A stretch of DNA of 64,000 bases. Origin: Pseudomonas rhodesiae. Its GTDB lineage: Bacteria > Pseudomonadota > Gammaproteobacteria > Pseudomonadales > Pseudomonadaceae. The translations under genes and the position numbers were made by a program. Every line of letters starts with the position of its first letter. The stretch's first letter is position 1. Positions 57,734-64,000 of this stretch are shown here, one piece after another. The notes under the pieces were generated by a model. That model saw nothing but the letters and a program-made list of their open reading frames with translations. It ran no database searches and was not told the DNA's origin. The stretch lies in contig NZ_VFEU01000005.1 of assembly GCF_007858255.1 (NCBI RefSeq), positions 248,001 to 312,000 of the forward strand. Direction: 5' to 3'.

Positions 57734-58630
57734 TCACGCCAGCTCGCGCGTTTGAGTTTGAGCCGTGAGCACTGTGTCCAGCGTATGCAGGAACAGGTCG
57801 TGGCTCAGGATGCCGGTGGCGATGGTCGACAGGACCGGTTGGCCGCTGTCGCCTTTGATTACCACTTTTTCGCTCCAGGCGTTGAGGTCGACGCTGCGCA
57901 ATGACGACATCGGCACCTTACGGCCCTGGTATTCCAGGCACTGAGCGCTCACCAGGATGGGCGCCGTGGTGATCTTGAGGAAATTACCGCTCATGCGCTT
58001 GCCCCACACTTGGCCGGAGCTGATGCAATTAAACGTCACCGCCCCGCCCGACTCCAGCACACTGAGCACTCCCGGCATGCGCGCGCGGACGTGCAGTTCG
58101 CGCACCAATTGCTGGAATTTTTGAAAACCCTTAAGGCTTTCAATCACGCGATGAAACGGCTCGGCGGCCGTGCGACGGTAGGCCAGGTTGGTGATCAAGC
58201 CTGTCATCACCGTTTGCCCGGAGCTGAACAGATACAAGTCCTGGATCTCGATAAACGGGGTGTAGTCGCGCTGGCCCTGGTTGATGCGTGCGATGCCATG
58301 CTCGTACACATCATAAGCGGTACTGCGCAATTTCTTATGCCAACCGTACAGGCCGAATACACACAGCCCAAGAATGGCCAGAAAGCCACTGGTGAGATTG
58401 ATCAGCGACTGCCCGCTGCTGAAGTTAATCGTCATGCCCCGGGACGTTGTGACACCGATAGGCCCTTCATTACCCGGCGGCAGGATCGTACCCAGATACA
58501 GCACAAATCCCGCGAGCGCCAACAGCACAACGCCGAGTATCAGGCTGAAAATGAGAAAACCTTTGCCATGGCGAAAGCTCGCGATCAGCTCGCCGGTGGC
58601 GGATGAATCAGGTGTGGAGGATGGCTGCAT
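57734..58630 (-). CDS. membrane protein with PH-like C-terminal domain, function unknown (298 aa)
   Basis: Two hydrophobic segments occur at about residues 24-46 and 80-96, then a soluble part. In that part VYEHGIARINQGQRDYTPFIEIQDLYLF looks like the start of a pleckstrin-homology-like fold of the DUF6585 type; this is a weak match by eye. No enzymatic motif was seen. The gene is co-directional with the small membrane protein after it. Promoter-like sequence must lie in 58631-58841, where I see no clear element. Confidence 0.6.
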   Translation of the reverse strand: MQPSSTPDSSATGELIASFRHGKGFLIFSLILGVVLLALAGFVLYLGTILPPGNEGPIGVTTSRGMTINFSSGQSLINLTSGFLAILGLCVFGLYGWHKKLRSTAYDVYEHGIARINQGQRDYTPFIEIQDLYLFSSGQTVMTGLITNLAYRRTAAEPFHRVIESLKGFQKFQQLVRELHVRARMPGVLSVLESGGAVTFNCISSGQVWGKRMSGNFLKITTAPILVSAQCLEYQGRKVPMSSLRSVDLNAWSEKVVIKGDSGQPVLSTIATGILSHDLFLHTLDTVLTAQTQTRELA

Positions 58631-58841
58631 AAGTACTTGCGTCCCTGTAAGTGAGTCAAACGTGCCGATTCAACATCGCACCGGTCCATTGGCTGGCTGC
58701 GCGAGCTGTGCACGGCGGGTTGGAACATGGCTAATTAATATCGTTCCGCGGAGAGCTTGAGGTGCAAGCGTTTGAAGTCTTTTTTTTCAGCCGCAGAACA
58801 GTGATTATCGCGCTCCGCCCGCACACCGAGGAAGCCCTACC

Positions 58842-59171
58842 ATGGAATTGACGCTGGAAGCTGTTGCGCTCTTCGCACTCAAACTGGTGCATGAAACCGA
58901 CGGCGGCAGCCCGGTATTGCGCGACGACCCGGCGATGGCCGCGTATGAGCGTGAAGTGTTTGGATTGCTGGTGCGCCAAGGGGACTTGCGCCAGATTCAA
59001 CGTAAGCTCGATGAATGCGTGATGCAGGCGCTGCAGGCGTTGGGCGGAACGGAGACGGTGTTGGGGCGTGAGTTGGAGAGACTGGCCGCCGACACTCGAA
59101 AAGCCTCTACGCTGGAGGAACTCGATGCCCCGCTCGACGCACTCAAGCATTACCTCAAAGCTATCCAGTGA
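58842..59171 (+). CDS. small helical protein, unknown (109 aa)
   Basis: No recognised family. The chain is rich in Leu, Glu and Ala with no cysteine-pair or membrane segment, and reads as helical throughout (for example LDECVMQALQALGGTETVLGREL). GAGGAAG lies 8-14 bases upstream of ATG 58842. It is followed by the PH-like gene after 81 nt on the same strand. Confidence 0.6.
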   Translation: MELTLEAVALFALKLVHETDGGSPVLRDDPAMAAYEREVFGLLVRQGDLRQIQRKLDECVMQALQALGGTETVLGRELERLAADTRKASTLEELDAPLDALKHYLKAIQ

Positions 59172-59252
59172 CACCTTCCATTGAAGGAACGAGCCTGACC
59201 ACGATGAGTGTCAACTTATGCGGCGTCACAGACCGACCACAAGGACCGTTAC

Positions 59253-59624
59253 ATGATCGACTTCAACAACAAAGGCTTCTTCAAACTCAAACAAAACAAT
59301 GAATACGCCGAACGCGTCTCGGCCTTGCTGCTCGATGGCGAAGAAGTGGTGGACGCCTACAAGGCCATGCGCGACGGCGTGGTGTTCACCACCAAACGCA
59401 TCATCGCGGTAAACGTACAAGGCATCACCGGCAGCAAGAAGGACTTCACATCACTGCCGTACAAAAACATCGTGGCGTATTCGGTGGAAACGTCCGGGAC
59501 CTTCGACCTGGATTCGGAGTTGGAGATTTACTTTTCATCCCTGGGCAAAGTGAAATTCGAGTTCACTGGGAAGACCTCGATTGTGGAAATCTCGCGGCTG
59601 ATTTCCAAGCATTTGCTGACGTGA
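59253..59624 (+). CDS. bacterial PH-domain protein (123 aa)
   Basis: A single pleckstrin-homology-like domain of the bacterial YvbH/bPH type fills the chain. The signature is GVVFTTKRIIAVNVQGITGSKKDFTSLPYKNIVAYSVETSG. No signal or membrane segment is visible. ATG 59253 has AAGGA seven bases upstream; the frame is open upstream to 59208 but without support. The role is unknown; such proteins often bind partners rather than lipids. Confidence 0.8.
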   Translation: MIDFNNKGFFKLKQNNEYAERVSALLLDGEEVVDAYKAMRDGVVFTTKRIIAVNVQGITGSKKDFTSLPYKNIVAYSVETSGTFDLDSELEIYFSSLGKVKFEFTGKTSIVEISRLISKHLLT

Positions 59625-59660
59625 TCAATCGGCCAGAAGTATCGCCTGGCGAAGGAGTGC

Positions 59661-60035
59661 TTACTTGGACGGGAACGTCTCAAGATACGCCAGGATATTT
59701 TCAATCTTCTCCTGATCGCTGATACCCCAGAAGATCATCCGCGTGCCGCTCACTACCTTCTTGGGGTCTTCGATGTACGCGGCGAGTTTTTCGCGGGTCC
59801 AGACCACGCCGGAGTTTTTCATCGCGTCGGAATACTGGTAGTCCTCGGTGGTGCCGGCGGGGCGGTCGATGATGCCGTTGAGTTGCGGGCCGAAACCGCC
59901 GCGCGCGCCTTCGCCGATGCTGTGGCAGCCGCCGCAGGTCTTGGTGAAGAGCTTACCGCCGGCTTCGGCATCGCCAGCGGCGAAGGCTGGGGCGGTGTTG
60001 AGAATCAGGGCGAGGGTCAGTAAGGCGTACTTCAT
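59661..60035 (-). CDS. periplasmic class I c-type cytochrome (124 aa)
   Basis: A signal peptide (residues 1-20, ending APAFAA) precedes a cytochrome c domain with the haem motif CGGCH (Cys34, Cys37, His38) and the probable axial Met100 in GTRMIFWG. It resembles cytochrome c2/c550. I start at ATG 60035, which has GGAG upstream; the longer frame to 60170 covers no signal. It probably shuttles electrons in the periplasm; the partner is unknown. It is divergent from the receiver-protein gene at 60232, and I see nothing in the 196-nt gap. Confidence 0.88.
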   Translation of the reverse strand: MKYALLTLALILNTAPAFAAGDAEAGGKLFTKTCGGCHSIGEGARGGFGPQLNGIIDRPAGTTEDYQYSDAMKNSGVVWTREKLAAYIEDPKKVVSGTRMIFWGISDQEKIENILAYLETFPSK

Positions 60036-60231
60036 GGGCGACTCCACATCGGCGGTTGCGGGAATTATGCCTGGCATCTCCATCCGGATCACCGCCGCCT
60101 GCAATGCCACGGGTGCAAACACGCAACCTAGACACCCTGAACGACCACCCATCGCCTGGGACACATCCAATCGAACCTATACCGCTGCGTTCCACTCCAC
60201 CTAACTGAACCCTGATGGTGGAGTAAGGATC

Positions 60232-60612
60232 ATGGCTCAGCCATCGATTTTGGTATTGGAAGACGACGAAATTATTCGGGCGTTGATGGTGGATGTACTG
60301 GAGGATTTCGGCGCGATTGTGACGTCGTTTCCCTCAGCGGATGAAGGGATGATTTACCTGGAACGCGAGGACGACCCCGTGGACCTGATTGTCAGCGACA
60401 TACAAATGCCTGGCCTGCTCAATGGTTATGACTTGAGCCGCGTGGTTGCCCATCGCTGGCCATCAGTGCGGGTGCTGCTAACCTCGGGCAATACAAAAAT
60501 GGCTGAAGAGCTAGGCGGTTCCGTGCGTTTCCTGCCCAAGCCATGGAGCACTGAGCATCTGATCGAATGCGTGCAAACGGCGCTGACTCAGCAAGGTTCG
60601 TCACTGCACTGA
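60232..60612 (+). CDS. single-domain response regulator (126 aa)
   Basis: This is a stand-alone receiver domain with the acidic pocket Asp11/Asp12, phospho-acceptor Asp56 in IVSDIQMPG, Thr84/Ser85 in VLLTSG, and Lys103 in FLPKPW. There is no output domain, so it must act through protein contacts. It lies 195 nt upstream of bphO on the same strand and is the nearest receiver to the histidine kinase BphP, so it is a plausible partner, but that is only inferred from position. Confidence 0.87.
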   Translation: MAQPSILVLEDDEIIRALMVDVLEDFGAIVTSFPSADEGMIYLEREDDPVDLIVSDIQMPGLLNGYDLSRVVAHRWPSVRVLLTSGNTKMAEELGGSVRFLPKPWSTEHLIECVQTALTQQGSSLH

Positions 60613-60807
60613 TAGCGCCGCAATATCACCTAAACCGAACTTCACGGTACGCTGCACGGTCAGTCATAAGGCAAGGAGCGACTTTTCTGATCCGCTGGTC
60701 AGGCCTTTCGCCTTGTGCGTACAGTCAATGGCCATGAGTTGTGTAGAATCGTCGCCCATTTCCACGCGTCATTCATGGCCGGCAGGCCCACAGCTCGAGC
60801 TATTTGC

Positions 60808-61422
60808 ATGCTTTCAAAGGCCCATGACGTTGGTGCGCCCTCATTGCTTGATGCGTTACGCACAGGCACCAGCCTGTTGCACGTTGCGCTGGAAAAGCGT
60901 TTGCCGTTTTTTTCCGAGCGCCTGGATGCCGACGGGTACCGGCGCCTGCTACAGGCCTATCACGGGTTTTACGCCCCCATTGAAGCGGCGCTGTATGCCA
61001 GTGGGCTGATCCCGGCGGGATTCGATACTGCCCTGCGTGTGAAAACGCCGACATTGGTCAGCGACCTGCACGGTCTTGGCCTGGATGACACCGCTATCAA
61101 CGCCCTGCCCCACTGCACCGCCCTGCCGCGCCTCGACACCCCTGCGGCCTGCCTCGGTGTGTTGTATGTGCTTGAAGGCGCAACGTTGGGCGGCCAGGTG
61201 CTGCGCCGGGAAATGTCCCAGCGCTTTGGCATCGATGCCACCAACGGTGGCGCGTTTCTTGATGTGTATGGCCCTGAGACGGGCCGGCGTTGGAAAGACT
61301 TTCTCGATTATCTGGGCAGCCAGGCGCTGGACGCCGAAGCCCAACAGCGCGCGGTACATGCCGCCCGTTCGACATTCAGCGGCTTTGAGCGATGGCTCGA
61401 CAGCCAGGAGGTACTGCTATGA
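60808..61422 (+). CDS. bphO: bacterial haem oxygenase BphO (204 aa)
   Basis: BphO opens haem to biliverdin IX-alpha, the chromophore of bacteriophytochromes. The proximal haem-ligand histidine lies in TSLLHVALEKRLPF (about residue 24). The later motifs LGVLYVLEGATLGGQVL and FLDVYGPETGRRWKDF are those of the family. I choose ATG 60808 because a TAGAAT hexamer (60743-60748) suggests that transcription begins after the longer frame's GTG at 60715; ATG 60775 is another option. Its TGA overlaps the bphP ATG by 4 nt. Confidence 0.9.
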   Translation: MLSKAHDVGAPSLLDALRTGTSLLHVALEKRLPFFSERLDADGYRRLLQAYHGFYAPIEAALYASGLIPAGFDTALRVKTPTLVSDLHGLGLDDTAINALPHCTALPRLDTPAACLGVLYVLEGATLGGQVLRREMSQRFGIDATNGGAFLDVYGPETGRRWKDFLDYLGSQALDAEAQQRAVHAARSTFSGFERWLDSQEVLL

Positions 61423-63662
61423 AACCCCAAGATTTTGAACAGCTGCTTGCCAACTGCGCCGACGAACCCATCCGCTTTCCTGGGGCGATTCAGCCTCACG
61501 GTGTGCTGCTGACGCTGTCCGAGCCAGACCTGAAGATTATCCAAGTGAGCGCCAACGTCGCTACGCTGTTCAACCGCACGCCCGAGGCGCTGTTGGGCCA
61601 GCCGCTACATAGCCTGATCGGCCCCGAGCACGCCCAGGCCGTGCAGGCCATGGCCGAACTCAATACGTTTATCGATGCGCCGCCGCTGCACGTGACGCTC
61701 AACGGCGCTGAGTTCGAAGGTTTGTTGCACCGCCACCAAAATGTGCTGGTGCTGGAGTTCGAACCCCACCTCAAGGATTTTCAACCACGGGCCCCCAACG
61801 GTCGCACCAGTGATCTGGGCAAGATGCTGCGCCGCTTGCAGTCGGCAAAAACCCTGGCGGCGCTGTATGACATCAGCGTCACGGAAATCCAGGCCATGAC
61901 CGGTTACGACCGCGTGCTCATCTACCGCTTCGAAGAAGAAGGCCATGGTCAGGTGATTGCCGAAGCATCCGCTCCGTCCATGGAATTGTTCAACGGGCTG
62001 TTCTTCCCTGCATCTGACATCCCCGAACAGGCTCGCGAGCTGTACCGCACCAACTGGCTGCGGATTATCCCGAACGCCGATTACACGCCGGTGCCGCTGG
62101 TGCCCAAATTGCGCCCGGATACCGGCGAACCGCTGGACCTGAGCTTTGCGACGCTGCGCAGTGTGTCGCCGATTCACTGCCAGTACATGCAGAACATGGG
62201 CGTGTTGTCGTCCATGAGCATTTCGCTGATGAAAGGCGACAAACTCTGGGGCCTGATCAGTTGCGGCAACCGCACCCCGCTGCTGGTACCGAACGAACTG
62301 CGTACCGCCTGCCAGACCATCGGCCAGGTACTCTCGCTGCAGATCAGCGCCATGGAGGCTCTGGACCTGAGCCACCAGCGCGAAGAAAAAGTCGAAGCCT
62401 TGGCCCAACTGGACAAAGCCATGAAAGCCTCGGACCACAACGTGTTCGACGGCCTGGCCAAGCAACCGCGCTTGCTCATGGACCTGACCCTGGCCGGCGG
62501 CGTGGCGATCATCGAAGACAAACAACTGCACCGCTACGGCAACTGCCCGGAACCGGCGCAGATCCGGGCGTTGCACAAGTGGCTGCAAGCCAGCGGCGAA
62601 CCGGTGTTCGCCAGCCATAACCTGGCCTCGGTTTACCCTCCGGCGGCGGAGTTTCAGCAAGTGGCCAGCGGCGTATTGGCCATGGGCCTGCCCAAGCCGG
62701 TGGACAACGGTGTGCTGTGGTTCCGCCCCGAGGTCAAAGAGAACATCAATTGGAGCGGCGACCCGAAAAAACCGCTGGACCTGGAAAATTCCGACGCTGG
62801 TATGCGCCTGCGCCCACGCACGTCGTTTGAAATCTGGAAAGTGGAAATGGCCGGCATCTCCACCAAGTGGAGCCACGGCGACCTGTTCGCCGCCAACGAC
62901 CTGCGCCGCTCCGCCCTGGAAAACGACCTGGCCCGCCAGGTCGAGCGCGAGCAACAGGCCGTGCGCGCCCGTGATGACCTGGTGGCGGTGGTGTCCCACG
63001 ACCTGCGCAACCCGATGACTGTCATCTCGATGCTCTGCGGCATGATGCAAAAAGCCTTCAGCTCCGAAGGCCCACACACCTCGCGCCGTATTTCCTCGGC
63101 CATCGACACCATGCAACAAGCCGCCGGGCGCATGAACGTGCTGCTGGAAGACCTGCTCGACACCTCGAAAATCGAGGCCGGCCGCTATGTGGTCAAGCCC
63201 GTGGCGCTGGATGTGAACCAGATGTTCGAGGAGGCGTACTCCTTGCTGGCACCGTTGGCGATGGAAAAAGGCATCGACCTGTCGTTCAACGCCGAACCTG
63301 GCCTGCAGATCAAAGGCGACCCCGAGCGCTTGTTCCAAGTGCTGTCGAACCTGATCGGCAACGCCATCAAGTTCACCCCGCGCCAGGGCAATATCGGCAT
63401 CAGTGCCATGAGCAACGGCGAGGAAATTGTGTTTTCGGTGCGCGACTCCGGCGAAGGCATTGCCCCAGAGCTGTTGCCGTATGTGTTCGACCGCTACTGG
63501 ACACAGACCGAAAACAATCCCACCGGCAGCGGGCTGGGGCTGTATATCACCCAAGGCATCGTGCAGGCCCACGGCGGCAAGATCGTGGCCGAAAGTGAAG
63601 TAGGCCGTGGCAGTGAGTTCCGATTCACGGTGCCGAAGGTGATGCAGGACGCCCATACCTGA
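61419..63662 (+). CDS. bphP: bacteriophytochrome histidine kinase BphP (747 aa)
   Basis: This red/far-red photoreceptor kinase binds biliverdin covalently at Cys13 in LLANCADEPI. The photosensory core is PAS (about residues 20-120), GAF (about 140-310, with PASDIP and Asp200) and PHY (about 320-510, with the tongue motif PRTSF at 466-470). The output is a HisKA/HATPase module with phosphorylatable His527 (VVSHDLRNPM), the N-box NLIGNAIKF, DSGEGI and GSGLGLYI. AGGAGG lies seven bases before ATG 61419, which overlaps the bphO stop. No receiver domain is fused. The domain set is the classical pseudomonad type. Confidence 0.96.
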   Translation: MKPQDFEQLLANCADEPIRFPGAIQPHGVLLTLSEPDLKIIQVSANVATLFNRTPEALLGQPLHSLIGPEHAQAVQAMAELNTFIDAPPLHVTLNGAEFEGLLHRHQNVLVLEFEPHLKDFQPRAPNGRTSDLGKMLRRLQSAKTLAALYDISVTEIQAMTGYDRVLIYRFEEEGHGQVIAEASAPSMELFNGLFFPASDIPEQARELYRTNWLRIIPNADYTPVPLVPKLRPDTGEPLDLSFATLRSVSPIHCQYMQNMGVLSSMSISLMKGDKLWGLISCGNRTPLLVPNELRTACQTIGQVLSLQISAMEALDLSHQREEKVEALAQLDKAMKASDHNVFDGLAKQPRLLMDLTLAGGVAIIEDKQLHRYGNCPEPAQIRALHKWLQASGEPVFASHNLASVYPPAAEFQQVASGVLAMGLPKPVDNGVLWFRPEVKENINWSGDPKKPLDLENSDAGMRLRPRTSFEIWKVEMAGISTKWSHGDLFAANDLRRSALENDLARQVEREQQAVRARDDLVAVVSHDLRNPMTVISMLCGMMQKAFSSEGPHTSRRISSAIDTMQQAAGRMNVLLEDLLDTSKIEAGRYVVKPVALDVNQMFEEAYSLLAPLAMEKGIDLSFNAEPGLQIKGDPERLFQVLSNLIGNAIKFTPRQGNIGISAMSNGEEIVFSVRDSGEGIAPELLPYVFDRYWTQTENNPTGSGLGLYITQGIVQAHGGKIVAESEVGRGSEFRFTVPKVMQDAHT

Positions 63663-63719
63663 TCGGTCCGGCTGAAGGGCTCGATGGCCCTAAACCGCCA
63701 TTGCCGTTACACGTTGCCA

Positions 63720-63746
63720 CGAGGTGTTTATAGCTCCAACACCTCG
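63720..63746 (+). terminator. probable terminator hairpin after bphP
   Basis: CGAGGTGTT (63720-63728) and AACACCTCG (63738-63746) form a 9-bp stem with a 9-nt loop, 57 nt past the bphP stop. Only a weak T-rich tail follows, so termination may be partial. Confidence 0.6.
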
Positions 63747-63812
63747 CGCCTCTATAAGTTTGGCCCGGCTTCGCAGACGCGGAGCCCATCTAACTTACAG
63801 AAGGATATTTTT

Positions 63813-64000
63813 ATGCTTGGAGCTATCAGTCCGTTCCTAGGCCATCTGCAACTCCCCACCCCACAACACGATGAAGTAGCCCTGCAACGCAAGAAGCGCA
63901 GCCTGGACAGCCACTCACTCCCACTTGATCCCCAGCAAACCGACAACGCCCCACGTCACAATCGGCGCCGCGGCAGCGGCAGCCTGGACAGCCTCGGCAA
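63813..64000 (+). CDS. open frame running off the window, unknown (first 62 codons)
   Basis: ATG 63813 has AAGGAT seven bases upstream and reads without a stop to the window end. The visible part begins MLGAISPFLGHLQLPTPQHD, then has a basic and Ser/Asp-rich stretch with SLDS twice, at about residues 34-37 and 58-61, both preceded by basic residues. It has no signal peptide or membrane segment so far. No family is recognised. The repeat hints at a longer low-complexity or repeat protein. Real coding is likely but not certain. Confidence 0.55.
   Translation, partial: MLGAISPFLGHLQLPTPQHDEVALQRKKRSLDSHSLPLDPQQTDNAPRHNRRRGSGSLDSLG

Noticed and set aside
61605..63656. 683-codon minus-strand frame over bphP
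   Set aside because: It is the reverse shadow of bphP; it has no domain and no ribosome-binding site.

Overview
The window looks like a chromosomal segment of a fluorescent pseudomonad (Pseudomonas fluorescens group). The reasons are the purL-mltF pair, the guaB-guaA, xseA, leuA, der-bamB-yfgM-hisS-ispG-rodZ-pilF-rlmN-ndk and iscX-fdx-hscA-hscB-iscA-iscU-iscS-iscR gene orders, the G+C-rich coding style, and inverted REP-type repeats of the kind common in that group. The species assignment is inference from gene content and order; no search was run.

Layout. 1-4.3 kb: a small Nif3/YqfO-like protein and purL (minus strand). 4.5-6.0 kb: mltF. 6.0-14.4 kb: a complete trehalose phosphotransferase locus, made of treP (EIIBC), a phosphotrehalase, a LamB-type porin, a fused EIIA-HPr-EI and a stand-alone EIIB-like protein without a phosphorylatable cysteine, with the divergent regulator treR and a mirrored pair of operator palindromes. 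14.4-17.9 kb: a lipoprotein alpha/beta hydrolase and an autotransporter. 18.0-20.9 kb: an accessory-looking block with a three-gene operon (metallo-beta-lactamase-fold hydrolase, tautomerase-like protein, alpha/beta-barrel-like protein) divergent from a LysR regulator. 21.0-33.0 kb: guaB-guaA, a cysteine-rich protein, a TSUP permease with a divergent LysR gene, xseA, an M23 peptidase, leuA with a possible leader peptide, and a methionine aminotransferase/omega-amidase pair.

33.1-49.8 kb is an almost unbroken minus-strand housekeeping run. It covers Fe-S cluster assembly (IscR-controlled isc operon), ndk, rlmN, pilF, rodZ, ispG, hisS, yfgM, bamB and der, preceded by trmJ and cysE. 50-57 kb: suhB, a glycine-zipper protein, and the Sec/queuosine genes queA-tgt-yajC-secD-secF, followed by tRNA-Leu(CAA). 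57.4-60.0 kb: several small membrane, helical and PH-like proteins of unknown role and a c-type cytochrome. 60.2-63.7 kb: an orphan receiver protein and the red-light module bphO-bphP. The window ends inside an unrecognised open frame with an 'SLDS' repeat.

No CRISPR array, insertion sequence, integrase or prophage gene was seen. The most distinctive items are the self-sufficient trehalose PTS with its cysteine-less EIIB homologue, the mirrored TreR operators, the LysR-linked three-gene operon, the possible leuA leader peptide, a promoter -10 element lying in the loop of a terminator before ndk, and the truncated frame at the right edge.
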